A stretch of DNA of 64,000 nt from Desulfuromonas sp. KJ2020 (GCF_024197615.1 NZ_JAKUKE010000001.1:1-64000); one strand, 5' to 3'; counted from the first letter of the stretch, positions 36,415 to 48,702 are shown. Notes: generated by a model not told the origin, from the sequence alone. Numbers and translations are program-made.

Positions 36415-38382
36415 TCAGGCCGGCGGCGCCAACTTCACCCAGACTTCCTGTTCGTATCGAATCGGTTCACCCGGCCGGGGCGACTGCTCGACGACACGGC
36501 CGCTGCCTCTCAACTGGATGTTCAGGCCGGTCCTTTCCATGGTCTGGAGCACCTGTCTGTAACTCTGTCCCTGACAGTCCGGCATACGCACGCCTTCATG
36601 GCCGTTTTCATTCCAGGCCGCCTTGAGGTTTTTGTTCAGCGGAAAAGCGGAAACCTCCACGGATGGAGGTGTCGAGGCCACGTAGGTCGAAGCCGTGGCC
36701 GGCACCTTTAGATAGTGGAGCGACTTGGCGGCAATGCGCGAGAAAATCGGCGCCGCCACCAGTCCGCCATAGGCCTTTCCTTCCGGTTCATCCACCACCA
36801 CCAGAATGACCAACCGGGGGTCATCCACAGGCACTAGTCCAACAAAGGACGAAACCCGCTTGTCCGCTGAATACCCCCCCGTTACCGGGTCAACCTTCTG
36901 AGCCGTTCCCGTCTTGCCGCCGACACGATAGCCTGGCACGGCCGCCATCGTGCCGGTGCCACCTTCTTCCGTCACCTGGCCCATCATCTGGCGAACCCGG
37001 TTGGCGACATCATTGGAGACGACCTGCCGGACCACGCGCGGACTGTTCTTTTTAATGACCTGCCCATTGGTATCCACCACCTTGTCGACCACATAGGGCT
37101 TCATCAGGTAGCCGCCATTGGCGATGGCCGCCGTAGCCGCCGCCAGCTGAATCGGCGTCACGCTTAAACCCTGCCCGAAGGAGATGGCCGCCAGGTCGAT
37201 TTCAAACCAATCGGACGGCTTGCGGATCAACCCTCCCGCCTCGCCTGGCAGATCAATACCCGTTTGCTCTCCAAAGCCAAAGTCTCGGATATAACGGTAA
37301 TAATTATCGCGCTCCAAGGCTTTGCCTATTTTGGCCGACCCTACATTGGAGCTGAACTTGAGAATCTCATCGACCTGCAATTTTCCGTAGGGGCGGTGGT
37401 CATGTATCACCTTTCCGCCTACTGCCAGCTTGCCGTTCTCGCAGTCAATCTTCTGAGAGGCCTTGATCACCCCCTCATTCAAGGCGGCGGCGATCAGAAA
37501 CACCTTGAAGGTGGATCCGGGTTCAAAAGCATCGGTAATCGCCCGATTCCGCCACTGCGCTGGCTTGTAATTGAAAAACGAATTGGGGTTATAGTCAGGT
37601 TGGCTGGCCATGGCCAGCACACGGCCTGTTTCCGGGTCGATTACGACAACGGACCCCGATTTGCCCTGAACCGCCGCTATGCCGGCTGCCAGTTCCTTTT
37701 CGGCTATGTACTGAAGGTTCTTGTCCAGAGTCAGATAGACGTTGTACCCCTGACTTTGCTCCTGTAATGGCTGAACCCCCGCCCCCATTCCACGCCCGAG
37801 AGCATCTTTTTCGGTGACCAGATACCCTGATTGGCCCAGAATCATGGCATCGTAGCGTAGCTCAACCCCCTCCAGTCCTTCGGGGTCGAGACCAGCAAAC
37901 CCTATGACCTGGGCACCAATTTCCGCATTAGGGTAATAGCGCCGATGTTCTTTGATGAAATCGGCGCAGGCCAGTTTCAGTTCCTTGACCTTGTCGCTCT
38001 CTTTCGGAGAGACCCGCCTTTTGAGCCAGATAAAACTTTTCCCCGAACTCAGCTTGGCCTTGACCGCGGCGACGGGCAGCGTCAGGGCCTTGGCCAGCGC
38101 CTGAGCCTCCCCGTTCAGATCTACTACTTTGCGGGCATCGACATAAATCGAGTCGACTTCCACACTCAGGGCCATCTCCTCGCCATGGGCATCGAAAATC
38201 GCCCCCCGCTTGGGCGCCAGAGAGATGACCTTCTGGTGCTGCCTCTCGGCCCTTTTGCGCCACTCTTCCTGATTCAAAACCTGGATACTGAAGGCACGGA
38301 CGGAAATCAGAACAAAGGCCAGCAAAAAACACAGGCCAATGAACCGAAGGCGATAACGTCCCCATTTCTCCTGTTTATCCAA
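36415..38382 (-). CDS. ftsI: Class B penicillin-binding protein with PASTA domain (FtsI)
   Basis: 655 residues. One membrane span at 13-33, a dimerisation domain, then the transpeptidase with S290-x-x-K293 (EPGSTFK), SSN at 344-346 and K490-T-G. A single PASTA domain (about 592-655, GVRMPDCQGQSYRQVLQTM) follows; E. coli FtsI lacks it, while Spo VD/PBP2x-type and Geobacter-type proteins have it. It crosslinks septal peptidoglycan with FtsW. It starts 23 nt after the 90-residue membrane protein. Confidence 0.95.
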   Translation of the reverse strand: MDKQEKWGRYRLRFIGLCFLLAFVLISVRAFSIQVLNQEEWRKRAERQHQKVISLAPKRGAIFDAHGEEMALSVEVDSIYVDARKVVDLNGEAQALAKALTLPVAAVKAKLSSGKSFIWLKRRVSPKESDKVKELKLACADFIKEHRRYYPNAEIGAQVIGFAGLDPEGLEGVELRYDAMILGQSGYLVTEKDALGRGMGAGVQPLQEQSQGYNVYLTLDKNLQYIAEKELAAGIAAVQGKSGSVVVIDPETGRVLAMASQPDYNPNSFFNYKPAQWRNRAITDAFEPGSTFKVFLIAAALNEGVIKASQKIDCENGKLAVGGKVIHDHRPYGKLQVDEILKFSSNVGSAKIGKALERDNYYRYIRDFGFGEQTGIDLPGEAGGLIRKPSDWFEIDLAAISFGQGLSVTPIQLAAATAAIANGGYLMKPYVVDKVVDTNGQVIKKNSPRVVRQVVSNDVANRVRQMMGQVTEEGGTGTMAAVPGYRVGGKTGTAQKVDPVTGGYSADKRVSSFVGLVPVDDPRLVILVVVDEPEGKAYGGLVAAPIFSRIAAKSLHYLKVPATASTYVASTPPSVEVSAFPLNKNLKAAWNENGHEGVRMPDCQGQSYRQVLQTMERTGLNIQLRGSGRVVEQSPRPGEPIRYEQEVWVKLAPPA

Positions 38383-38405
38383 GCGGCACTCCCAACCGGC
38401 GTCTT

Positions 38406-38678
38406 CTAAAGATGAATGATCGTCGGAGAATCGATGTCTTGTGGCGGCTGCATCAGATTCGTCTCGCTCCCGGCATAGGCCGAATCAAAAGGGGTATAGG
38501 TTGTCCCTTCCCGGTCGGCCTGATAGCAGGCCCCCAGCACGAGCAGACTGACCCCCATACAGAAAAAAAGGCCCACTACCCCGACCAGGTGGCGCGACCT
38601 CTTCTTTTCTCTTATCACCAGCAGCTCCTGCATTTCCTGCCACAGGTCCTGCTTCTCTTTAGGTTCCAACAATTCCAT
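38406..38678 (-). CDS. 90-residue single-span protein between ftsL and ftsI
   Basis: Charged N-terminus of about 28 residues (MELLEPKEKQDLWQEMQELL), one membrane span at about 31-51 (LVGVVGLFFCMGVSLLVLGACY), and a polar 38-residue tail outside, probably in the periplasm. GAGGGA lies eight bases before the ATG. It is 21 nt after ftsL and 23 nt before ftsI, tightly within the operon. It is not FtsB: no periplasmic coiled coil is seen. By position and topology it may join the FtsL/FtsI part of the divisome, but no function is known to me. Confidence 0.8.
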   Translation of the reverse strand: MELLEPKEKQDLWQEMQELLVIREKKRSRHLVGVVGLFFCMGVSLLVLGACYQADREGTTYTPFDSAYAGSETNLMQPPQDIDSPTIIHL

Positions 38679-38699
38679 AACAACAATCCCTCAATAGAT

Positions 38700-39017
38700 C
38701 TACCTTACCGTGATGACCTGTTGTGGTGTGGGAAACCGCAAGCCCAGTTCTTTGACGGCCACTTTTTCTATTCGGGCCGGATTGCGCAGACTGGCCGCTT
38801 CCAGACGCAGGTTTTTGTTCTCCTGGTGCATTTCCCGCAACCGCTCCTGCTGACTGGAAATCTGGTATTCAAGGTTGATCACCTGGATACGGGTCCAGAC
38901 GAAAAAAAGAGAGATGGCCAGCATCAGACCGATAAAAACCATCACGGGCATCAGGCTCGGTTTTTTCAGCGCCACCCCTCCAAACCTGGGGAAAGCCCTC
39001 AAAATAAGTTCAGACAT
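38700..39017 (-). CDS. ftsL: Cell-division protein FtsL
   Basis: 105 residues. One span (about 22-42, LMPVMVFIGLMLAISLFFVW), then a periplasmic leucine-zipper-like coiled coil (about 43-80) and a short end LGLRFPTPQQV. Identification rests on size, topology and its place between rsmH and ftsI. It would pair with FtsB, which is not in this window. Confidence 0.88.
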   Translation of the reverse strand: MSELILRAFPRFGGVALKKPSLMPVMVFIGLMLAISLFFVWTRIQVINLEYQISSQQERLREMHQENKNLRLEAASLRNPARIEKVAVKELGLRFPTPQQVITVR

Positions 39018-39041
39018 GATCTCTCCTTTACCCTCTTCGCA

Positions 39042-39989
39042 TCAGTCGAGACGTCGGGCGGCCCGAAGAACCGCACTGCGTGCTCTGGGGTTGTCGGCAA
39101 TCTCTTCTTCGCTGGCGCGAACGGCCTTGCGGGTCAATATTTCAAGCTTCGCTTTTTGGCCGCAGCTGCAATAGGGGAGCTGCGGTGGGCAGATGCAGCT
39201 TTGCGCCTGTCGTTGAAAAAACTGTTTGACGATGCGGTCTTCCAGTGAGTGAAAACTGATGACCACCATACGCCCGCCCGGTTTCAGAAGTTCCAGCCCT
39301 CGGTTAATACCTTGGGCCACATGATCGAGTTCGCCGTTGACATGAATCCTCAGCGCCTGAAAAACCCGGGTGGCCGGGTGAATCCTGGCCGGCTTGTAAC
39401 CACCGGGAACCGTATCCCGAACCAGGTCCGCCAACTGCCCTGTCGTCAAGAGAGGTTTTTCGGTCCGGGTGGCCACGATGCGGCGGGCAATGCGCCCTGC
39501 CCAGCGCTCCTCTCCGTATTCGCGAAAAATACGGGCCAACTCCTCTGCACTGGCACTTTCAAGAACATCGGCGGCCGTCTGACCGGCGGTGGTATCCATG
39601 CGCATATCCAGCGGCGCATCGGCGCGAAAGGAGAAACCTCTTTCCTCGGCATCAAGCTGATGAGAGGAAACTCCCAGATCCAGCAGAATGCCATCAACCC
39701 GGTCCACGCCTAGCATCGGCAGGATCTGATTCGCCTCCGCAAAGTTACCGTGTCTTAGCACCGCCCGCTCTCCGAAGGGAGCCAGTACTTCACTTGCTTT
39801 ATTCAGCGCCGCCGGGTCGCGATCGAGCCCGATCAAGCGGCCATCCGGTGCCGAAGCTTCGAGGATCAGGCGGGCATGTCCGCCACCACCCAGGGTACCA
39901 TCCAGAAAAACTTCCCCTGACTGCGGAGCCAGGTAGGCCAGAACCTCTTTGGGCATCACAGACAGATGCCTGAATTCGCTGGCGGACAA
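39042..39989 (-). CDS. rsmH: 16S rRNA m4C1402 methyltransferase
   Basis: 315 residues. Family start [18 protein letters not shown] loop [11 protein letters not shown] at residues 29-39, [15 protein letters not shown], and the C-terminal [15 protein letters not shown]. Two bases separate its start from the mraZ stop. Confidence 0.97.
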   Translation of the reverse strand: MSASEFRHLSVMPKEVLAYLAPQSGEVFLDGTLGGGGHARLILEASAPDGRLIGLDRDPAALNKASEVLAPFGERAVLRHGNFAEANQILPMLGVDRVDGILLDLGVSSHQLDAEERGFSFRADAPLDMRMDTTAGQTAADVLESASAEELARIFREYGEERWAGRIARRIVATRTEKPLLTTGQLADLVRDTVPGGYKPARIHPATRVFQALRIHVNGELDHVAQGINRGLELLKPGGRMVVISFHSLEDRIVKQFFQRQAQSCICPPQLPYCSCGQKAKLEILTRKAVRASEEEIADNPRARSAVLRAARRLD

Positions 39990-39991
39990 AC

Positions 39992-40438
39992 CTAGAATCC
40001 CAGATCCGACATGAACTGGGGATCTTCCTGCACAAAAGACACCGCCGTCTCGGTCACTTCGGCGTGCTTGTCTTTGCTGTATATTTCAATGCGGTCCGAC
40101 ATGCCCACGACCACGATATCCCGTTCCAGATTGGCGTGCAGTCGCAGCGACTCAGGAATTAGAATTCGGCCCTGCTTGTCGAAAGAACATTCGGTGGCCG
40201 GGGCGACCACGAGGCGATAGGCGGCGTTGCGCTGGGGGCCAGGGGGGAGATTTTCCACATTCTGGCGATTTTTCTCCCAGAGGGGCACAGGATAGGCGCT
40301 GAGCCCGCCATCCCAGTTTTTGGTCACGACCAAGCGCTCCTCCCCATGGGCTTCCGCCAGGATTTCGCGGAAACGGGCCGGTATGCTGGCTCGCCCTTTA
40401 GGGTCGATCGAATTGTAGAATTCTCCCTGGAAGCTCAT
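39992..40438 (-). CDS. mraZ: Transcriptional regulator MraZ
   Basis: 148 residues with two AbrB-like SpoVT/MraZ repeats: [21 protein letters not shown] and the second [14 protein letters not shown]. MraZ binds repeated TGGG boxes in the mraZ promoter and controls the dcw operon. ATG 40438 gives the family start; the in-frame TTG at 40456 is not needed. It is the first gene of the cluster behind a strong promoter. Confidence 0.96.
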   Translation of the reverse strand: MSFQGEFYNSIDPKGRASIPARFREILAEAHGEERLVVTKNWDGGLSAYPVPLWEKNRQNVENLPPGPQRNAAYRLVVAPATECSFDKQGRILIPESLRLHANLERDIVVVGMSDRIEIYSKDKHAEVTETAVSFVQEDPQFMSDLGF

Positions 40439-40484
40439 TGCCCTCTTTTGGTCCAATTTGGCACTAAATTACACTTTGTGGGAA

Positions 40485-40513
40485 ACTATAGCCGTGGCCC
40501 ATACCCTTGTCAA
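40485..40513 (-). promoter_or_regulatory. Main promoter of the dcw cluster
   Basis: Minus strand: perfect -35 TTGACA (complement of 40508-40513), 17-nt spacer, -10 TATAGT (40485-40490). The spacer contains one TGGGC and the sequence after the -10 contains an inverted TGGGA (as TCCCA), candidate MraZ half sites, but the regular triple direct repeat known from E. coli is not seen. Confidence 0.85.
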
Positions 40514-40571
40514 GGAGATATTTCTTCTCTGTTAAGGGTTTAGAATTGGTAAAAGGTGTAAAAGCAGGCAC

Positions 40572-40593
40572 AAAAAAACCCCCAAAAAGGGGG
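40572..40593 (-). terminator. Terminator of the CorC-like gene
   Basis: Minus strand CCCCC-TTTTT-GGGGG stem-loop followed by seven T (40572-40578). It separates this gene from the dcw promoter. Confidence 0.85.
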
Positions 40594-40625
40594 TGAAGGA
40601 AAAAACGGTGAATGGCGGGCTGAAG

Positions 40626-41891
40626 TCAGGAATCCGTTGTCGCCCCGGGCAGCAACATTTCAATCTCCTCGATACGGCGGTCCACCACCTTGCGCACGAT
40701 GAACTGCACGCCTTCCGACTCACAGGTTTCGCCTTCCTGGGGGATGGTACCGAGAGCTCTCAACAGGAAGCCGGCCAGGGTGGTAACGTGCTCTTCGGAC
40801 AGTTTCAGGTGGAAGCGCTTGTTGATTGTTCGCAGCGAGGTGCTGCCATCAACCAGGTAGCGGCCCGGGCCGAGCTCCCGCAACATCTCTTCCTCGACAT
40901 CGTACTCATCCTGAATTTCGCCGACGATTTCTTCGAAGATGTCTTCAAGAGTCACGATCCCTTCGACCCCGCCGTACTCGTCCACCACGATAGCCAGGTG
41001 CATACGCTTGCGACGGAAAGACTGCAGCAAGGTCTCGATGCGCTTTGATTCGGGAACAAAGTAGGGAGGACGGGCGATATCCCTCAAAGAGAACGTGTCA
41101 GGACGTCCCACGAAACTCAGGATATCCTTGGAATGAATAATACCCACGATGCTGTCAAGATTTTCCTCGTAGACCGGAAAACGGGAATGATGGGCCTGCT
41201 GGACCAGGACCAGCGCCTCTTCAAAGGTCGAATGGACTTCAATGCCGACGACTTCGGTGCGAGGTATCATCACATCACGAACGCGCATCTCCGCCAGATC
41301 GAAAATCCCGTGGAGCATCTGGTGTTTCTCCATATGGACCACCCCCGTCTGCTCACCAACCGTAATGATGGTGCGGATTTCATCTTCGGAGAGGATCGGC
41401 TTCTCCTGTTCTCCGGGGATTAGCCGCGACAAGAAACGAGTGACTCCGGTGATGAGCCAGATCGCCGGCGCCAGCACCTTGAGAACGACCCCGATCGGCC
41501 TCAGCACGGCGAAGGACATCGCCTCCGACTGTTTGGCCGCATAGCTCTTGGGCAGCACCTCAGAGAAAACCAGCAGCAGAGGGGTCACCAGGAGGATGGT
41601 GAGCAGTTCCCCTTTTTCACCATAGCGTTGGACGAGCAGCCCCGTGGCGAAGACGGAGATGGCGATATTCACCAGATTGTTCCCGACCAGGATTCCCCCC
41701 AGGAGCTTCTCGGGACTCTCCAGCAGCTCCTCCAGGCGCTGGGCCCCGCGGCGTTTTTTCTGCACCAGATATTTCAGACGCAGCTTGTCCAGCGACATCA
41801 GGGCCGTTTCCGAGCCGGAAAAAAAAGCGGAAAGCACGAAGAGGACCGCCAGCAGACTCAGCCGTATCCAGACATCATCAGGTTCGAGCAT
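40626..41891 (-). CDS. CNNM/CorC-type membrane protein with CBS pair
   Basis: 421 residues. An N-terminal DUF21/CNNM transmembrane domain (residues about 8-190, with FFSGSETALMSL and GNNLVNIAIS), two CBS domains (about 205-330, RDVMIPRTEVVGI and HLAIVVDEYGGVEGIVTLED), and a C-terminal CorC_HlyC domain that ends the protein. Family members are linked to magnesium or cobalt efflux; the exact ion is not proven. GGAG lies six bases before ATG 41891; an in-frame TTG at 41903 overlaps that site. Confidence 0.88.
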   Translation of the reverse strand: MLEPDDVWIRLSLLAVLFVLSAFFSGSETALMSLDKLRLKYLVQKKRRGAQRLEELLESPEKLLGGILVGNNLVNIAISVFATGLLVQRYGEKGELLTILLVTPLLLVFSEVLPKSYAAKQSEAMSFAVLRPIGVVLKVLAPAIWLITGVTRFLSRLIPGEQEKPILSEDEIRTIITVGEQTGVVHMEKHQMLHGIFDLAEMRVRDVMIPRTEVVGIEVHSTFEEALVLVQQAHHSRFPVYEENLDSIVGIIHSKDILSFVGRPDTFSLRDIARPPYFVPESKRIETLLQSFRRKRMHLAIVVDEYGGVEGIVTLEDIFEEIVGEIQDEYDVEEEMLRELGPGRYLVDGSTSLRTINKRFHLKLSEEHVTTLAGFLLRALGTIPQEGETCESEGVQFIVRKVVDRRIEEIEMLLPGATTDS

Positions 41892-41988
41892 GGGAATCTC
41901 CAAAACATTCAGGAATCAACATCATCACAAGTGAAGGGAAGTTTATCCCAGAGATCGCGAATATTCAACACAGATCACACGCAACCTG

Positions 41989-44370
<2,382 letters not shown>

Positions 44371-44409
44371 CTTGCCGTCAGGAGACCTCGAGCCGGAAGA
44401 CCAGGGGTT

Positions 44410-45282
44410 TTAGTCTTTGCCCAGTTCCGGCAACTCCAGACTTTCCCGATACACCTCGGCGCCGGGCAGGCCCAGCTCCTTCGCTACCCGCTTGACCAGC
44501 TGCCGGCGCGGCAGGGCGGTCTCGCGGTGCAGCCGCAGCAGGGCGTCCTTGACCGTCTCTGCCGGCTTTTCTTCGACCTCTAAAGCCGGTCCCACCAGCA
44601 GGACAATTTCCCCGCGCACTCTGGCCGAACTGAAATGGTCCAGGGCTCCAGCCAGCGTCCCCCGAAACACCTCTTCGTGCAGCTTGGTCAGTTCCCGCGC
44701 CACCACCGCCGGTCGTGTCGTTCCGCACACGGCGATCAGATCCTTCAGGGTGGCCAGCAGGCGATGGGGCGCTTCATAAAAGACCAGTGTGCGGCTTTCC
44801 GACTGCAAGGTGGCCAGCTGGGCCAGACGCGCCTGTTTTTTGGCCGGTAGAAACCCTTCGAAGGCAAAGCGCTCCGTCGGCAGCCCCGAGACGGACAGCG
44901 CCGTGACCACAGCCGACGGCCCCGGAATGGGCACCACCTCAATGCCCGCCTCCAGACAGCGGCACAACAATCGGTAGCCGGGGTCGGCAATGCCCGGCGT
45001 ACCCGCATCGGAAATGAGCGCCACGGAGCGGCCTTCGCGCAGGGCGGCCAGAAGCTGCTCCCCCTTGCCGACTTCATTGTGCTGATGGCAGGAGGTCAGT
45101 GGCGTACTGATGCCATAGTGGGAAAAGAGCTTGCGGCTGTGGCGGGTATCCTCGGCCGCCACCAGGGCTACTTCCTTGAGAACGCGCAACGCTCTGAGCG
45201 TCATGTCCTCGAGGTTGCCGATGGGGGTGGATACCAGATAAAGAACCCCTGCTGCGCCTGCCGTATCAACCGACTCACGCAT
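44410..45282 (-). CDS. rsmI: 16S rRNA 2'-O-methyltransferase RsmI
   Basis: 290 residues. YLVSTPIGNLEDMTLRALRVL start, the tetrapyrrole-methylase-like SAM domain with ALISDAGTPGIADPG and VVPIPGPSAV, and PTERFAFEGFLP. Methylates C1402, the same nucleotide that RsmH modifies at N4. Two adjacent ATGs (45285 and 45282) overlap the nadE stop; either could serve. The last gene of the rnhB-yraN-nadE-rsmI run, convergent with acyP and without a clear terminator. Confidence 0.93.
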   Translation of the reverse strand: MRESVDTAGAAGVLYLVSTPIGNLEDMTLRALRVLKEVALVAAEDTRHSRKLFSHYGISTPLTSCHQHNEVGKGEQLLAALREGRSVALISDAGTPGIADPGYRLLCRCLEAGIEVVPIPGPSAVVTALSVSGLPTERFAFEGFLPAKKQARLAQLATLQSESRTLVFYEAPHRLLATLKDLIAVCGTTRPAVVARELTKLHEEVFRGTLAGALDHFSSARVRGEIVLLVGPALEVEEKPAETVKDALLRLHRETALPRRQLVKRVAKELGLPGAEVYRESLELPELGKD

Positions 45283-47240
45283 CATAGGGGCAAAGACTCC
45301 AACTCGGCCAGCCAGAGGTTCACGCTCGCGTCGCTGGGCATGCGCCAGTCCCCGCGGGGCGACAGAGCAACACTGCCGACCTTGGGACCGTCCGGGAGGC
45401 AGGATCGCTTGAACTGCTGGGAGAAAAAGCGCCGGAAGAAGATCCGCAGCCATTTGACGATTTCGTCCGGGGCGAACTCCCCGTCAAAGGCATGACAGGC
45501 CAAAAGATATATTTTTTTAGGGGGAGACTGCAGACGAACCAGGTGGTAGAGGAAGAAATCGTGTAGCACATAAGGGCCAACCTGATCCTCGGTGATCTGC
45601 CGGATCTCGTCTCCCTCGCCGGGAGGCAGCAGTTCCGGCGAAACGGGCGTCTCGCAAACATCCCGCAAAACAGCTGACGTCTCACCGCTGAATTCCTCCA
45701 AGGCGCACCAGTCGACCAGATAGCGAACCAGTGTTTTCGGCACCCCGCTGTTCACCCCATACATGGACATGTGATCGGCATTATAGGTGCACCACCCCAG
45801 GGCCAGTTCGGAGAGGTCTCCGGTGCCGATCACCAGACCGCCGACCTGATTGGCCACATTCATCAGAATCTGGGTGCGTTCGCGTGCCTGGGCATTTTCG
45901 TAGGTAACATCGTGTAAAGACGCGTCGTGGCCGATATCGGCAAAATGCTGCCTGACGGCCTGATCGATGGGGATGACACGAAGCGTCACGCCCAGCAGTT
46001 CGGCGAGTTTTTCCGCGTTCCCTCGCGTTCGCCGGGTCGTCCCAAAACCCGGCATAGTGATGGCCACAATACCCTCGTGATCCAGCCCCAGCTTGTCAAA
46101 AGCCTTGACCGTCACCAGCAGGGCCAGAGTCGAATCGAGGCCACCGGAGATACCGACGACGACACGAGAGGCTGCCGTGTGTCTGAGTCGCTTGGCCAGG
46201 GCCGTGGTCTGCAGGGCGAAAATTTCACGGCAGCGCTGCGCCCTGTCCCGATCATCGGCAGGAACAAAGGGCGTACGGGAGAGGGGTCGCCATATCTCAG
46301 CTGCTTTTTTTTCCGTCCCCTTAAGTTCAAAGGGGATAACCCGGAAAACCCGCTCGCTCCGCGCCACCGAATAACTGTTGTTTTTCAACCGTTCACTCAC
46401 CAGCCGATCCACATCAATGTCGGCCATGGCCAGTTGACTGTCGAATTCGAACCGTGCCGTTTCTGCCAGGACCACGCCGTTTTCCGCTATCAGCGAGTGC
46501 CCGGAAAAAACCAGGTCGGTGCTGGACTCCCCCGGCCCCGCCGAGGCGTAGGCATAGGCGGCCAGACAGCGGGCGGACTGGGATTCCACCAGAGACTGCC
46601 GGTAGCTGTGCTTGCCGAGCACTTCCGGGCTGGCCGACAGGTTGAGCAGGACCGTCGCCCCCGCTCCAGCCATTTCGCCGCTCGGCGGGTTGGACACCCA
46701 GGCATCCTCGCAAATTTCGATACCCACCATGCAATCAGGCTTGTTCACGGCCTGAAACAGCAGATCCGGCCCGAAAGGTATGGCACAGTCGTCCAGAAAG
46801 ATCTCCTCACCCGTTCTGTCCAGGGCGGAGGAGAACCATCGTTCTTCATAAAATTCCTGCGTGTTGGGCAGATAGGTTTTGGGTACGCATCCCAGAATCT
46901 GCCCACCGGCCAGAAAAAAGGCCCCGTTAAAGAGGCGGCCCTGCTGGTGGACCGGCGCTCCGACAACCAGGGCGATATCATACTCCGCCGTCAGGGCAGC
47001 CAGGTCGGTAACGGCCCGCAGGGCTTTTTTAACCAGAAGGGGTTGAAAAAAGAGGTCGCCACAGCTGTAGGCCGTCAGGCACAGTTCGGGACAGACAAGG
47101 AGCTGACACTGCTGCGCGGCCGCCTTTTCCACCACGCGAGAGATCCCCGCCAGGTTGAAATCCACATCGCCAACCCGCAACTCGGGGGAAGCTACCGCCA
47201 GGCGTAAAAAACCGCAATCAGCGAACGAGACAGAATTCAT
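45282..47240 (-). CDS. nadE: Glutamine-dependent NAD+ synthetase
   Basis: 652 residues in two parts. The N-terminal nitrilase-type glutaminase domain (about 1-290) has [15 protein letters not shown] and IEICEDAWV with the catalytic Cys. The C-terminal synthetase has the PP-loop [10 protein letters not shown]. It amidates deamido-NAD+ with ammonia channelled from glutamine. Two adjacent ATGs (47243, 47240) fit the family start; the frame stays open to 47444 across the yraN end, which is not credible. Confidence 0.95.
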   Translation of the reverse strand: MNSVSFADCGFLRLAVASPELRVGDVDFNLAGISRVVEKAAAQQCQLLVCPELCLTAYSCGDLFFQPLLVKKALRAVTDLAALTAEYDIALVVGAPVHQQGRLFNGAFFLAGGQILGCVPKTYLPNTQEFYEERWFSSALDRTGEEIFLDDCAIPFGPDLLFQAVNKPDCMVGIEICEDAWVSNPPSGEMAGAGATVLLNLSASPEVLGKHSYRQSLVESQSARCLAAYAYASAGPGESSTDLVFSGHSLIAENGVVLAETARFEFDSQLAMADIDVDRLVSERLKNNSYSVARSERVFRVIPFELKGTEKKAAEIWRPLSRTPFVPADDRDRAQRCREIFALQTTALAKRLRHTAASRVVVGISGGLDSTLALLVTVKAFDKLGLDHEGIVAITMPGFGTTRRTRGNAEKLAELLGVTLRVIPIDQAVRQHFADIGHDASLHDVTYENAQARERTQILMNVANQVGGLVIGTGDLSELALGWCTYNADHMSMYGVNSGVPKTLVRYLVDWCALEEFSGETSAVLRDVCETPVSPELLPPGEGDEIRQITEDQVGPYVLHDFFLYHLVRLQSPPKKIYLLACHAFDGEFAPDEIVKWLRIFFRRFFSQQFKRSCLPDGPKVGSVALSPRGDWRMPSDASVNLWLAELESLPL

Positions 47241-47326
47241 CATAAGCACTACTTTCGTCTGTGTTTTTGGCTGCACGGCAAAGGCCAACGGCTCCCTGCC
47301 AGGGACGCTCGGCGAAAAACCGACAT

Positions 47327-47689
47327 TTAGAGGCCGAATGCATCGGGGATGTATTCGATCTCCGCGCCGGCTGCCCCCGGCGAAACCGCCAGGACATCGA
47401 AACGAGGCTGCAGACCCTGGCCTTGGCCGGACGCGAGATACCACTGGGCTGACCGGATGATCTGTCGTTGTTTGCGCGGTCCTACGGCCTCCTGCGGAGA
47501 ACCGAAAGCGAGGCTGCGGCGGGTCTTCACCTCAACAAAAGCCAGGATTTTGCGATCCTTGACCACCAGGTCGATCTCCCCCAGGGGCGTACGAAGGTTG
47601 CGTTCGACGATTTTCATCCCCTGACGACGCAGGTAGCGGGCCGCCTCTTCCTCTCCCCAGCGACCGAGGGACTGACGCTCCTCGCTCAT
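47327..47689 (-). CDS. YraN/UPF0102 family nuclease-like protein
   Basis: 120 residues of restriction-endonuclease-like fold: [16 protein letters not shown], then GEIDLVVKD and FVEVKTRRS, which carry the D...ExK metal site. Usually encoded beside rnhB, as here. Cellular role is not settled. Its start overlaps the rnhB stop (ATGA). Confidence 0.93.
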   Translation of the reverse strand: MSEERQSLGRWGEEEAARYLRRQGMKIVERNLRTPLGEIDLVVKDRKILAFVEVKTRRSLAFGSPQEAVGPRKQRQIIRSAQWYLASGQGQGLQPRFDVLAVSPGAAGAEIEYIPDAFGL

Positions 47690-48327
47690 AAGTCGACCAC
47701 ATGCTCGCGCACCCCGGCGAAGGTGCGCCGATGAATAGGGCTGGGCCCAAGGCGGGCAATGGATTCCATGTGGGCGGCGCTGCCATAACCCTTGTGACCG
47801 GCAAAACCATACCCAGGGAAACGGCGATCATAAGCGATCATCATTCTGTCCCTGACCACTTTGGCCACCACGGAGGCGGCGGCAATGGAAAGAGAGCGGC
47901 TATCCCCTTTCTTCAAGGTCAACTGGGGGGTCTGCTCAGGCAAGGGAGTAATACCGTCGATCAACAAGTAATCGGCTGAAAAACGGAGACGGTTGACGGC
48001 CAGGGACATGGCCTGAATGGTCGCCTTAAGAATATTGATCGCATCAATCTCTTCAGCAGACACGATCCCTACCCCAATAGCCCGGGCCTGCTGACGAATG
48101 AGGGGAAAGAGTTCGTCCCTTTTCCTGGCCGAGAGTTTTTTGGAGTCGGTCAGGCCGGGCAGATCGTGGACTGACGGCAGGATGACAGCCGCCGCCACCA
48201 CCGGTCCGGCCAGGGGACCCCGGCCGGCTTCATCGATGCCGGCGACAGCCTTATAGCCGTTTTTCAGGGCCTGCCTCTCAAAGTGCAGAGGTGACAGACT
48301 CTCCTCGGCAAACAACTGCAGTGTCAT
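47686..48327 (-). CDS. rnhB: Ribonuclease HII
   Basis: 213 residues. Catalytic acids in AGIDEAGRGPLAGP and in the later DYLLIDG; SIAAASVVAKVVRD and GYGFAGHKGYGS are typical. Removes RNA from RNA-DNA hybrids and excises ribonucleotides. ATG 48327 is chosen for family length; an in-frame ATG at 48384 overlaps the divergent promoter. Confidence 0.94.
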   Translation of the reverse strand: MTLQLFAEESLSPLHFERQALKNGYKAVAGIDEAGRGPLAGPVVAAAVILPSVHDLPGLTDSKKLSARKRDELFPLIRQQARAIGVGIVSAEEIDAINILKATIQAMSLAVNRLRFSADYLLIDGITPLPEQTPQLTLKKGDSRSLSIAAASVVAKVVRDRMMIAYDRRFPGYGFAGHKGYGSAAHMESIARLGPSPIHRRTFAGVREHVVDL

Positions 48328-48361
48328 CGGCAAGCCGCCATGGCAAATTTTCCCTTTAATT

Positions 48362-48390
48362 TTGTCGCTGAGCTTGGTATACAATATACA
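48362..48390 (+). promoter_or_regulatory. Promoter of the 62-residue membrane protein
   Basis: -35 TTGTCG (48362-48367), 17-nt spacer, -10 TATACA (48385-48390). It lies in a repeat-like stretch TATACAATATACAATATT, 43 nt before the ATG. Confidence 0.45.
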
Positions 48391-48432
48391 ATATTTGCAT
48401 GCATAACTCTAATGAATCGAAGGAGAAATTTC

Positions 48433-48621
48433 ATGGCAGCTATTTTCATCGGCCTGGCAGTTGTGGGGTATTTGGCTTTTCTGGTGGACTGGAAGGGATT
48501 CATGGAAGTTTTCCGCCTGGGGGGCTGGGCAACGGTCGCTCTTTACGGCGTCCTCACGGTGCTCATCTACGTGCAGCTGACTTCCCATTCGGCCGGTACG
48601 GTTCCCGGAGTTCATCATTAA
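48433..48621 (+). CDS. 62-residue membrane protein, unknown function
   Basis: Two membrane spans (about 2-18 and 32-50) joined by a short charged loop DWKGFMEVFRLG, with a polar tail ending in HH. AAGGAG lies seven bases before the ATG. A terminator follows. It stands alone between two minus-strand groups. I recall similar small proteins as conserved hypotheticals in Geobacter; no function is known to me. Confidence 0.75.
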   Translation: MAAIFIGLAVVGYLAFLVDWKGFMEVFRLGGWATVALYGVLTVLIYVQLTSHSAGTVPGVHH

Positions 48622-48666
48622 GGTTTCAGACGGTGGGTAAATCCTGATATGTCCCCCCTGTGGATG

Positions 48667-48702
48667 AAAAAAAAGCCCCGGCTTGCGGCCGGGGCTTTTT
48701 TT
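48667..48702. terminator. Bidirectional terminator between small membrane gene and rplS
   Basis: AGCCCCGGC/GCCGGGGCT stem flanked by eight A on the left and seven T on the right, so it works on both strands. It ends the rplS operon on the minus strand. Confidence 0.93.
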
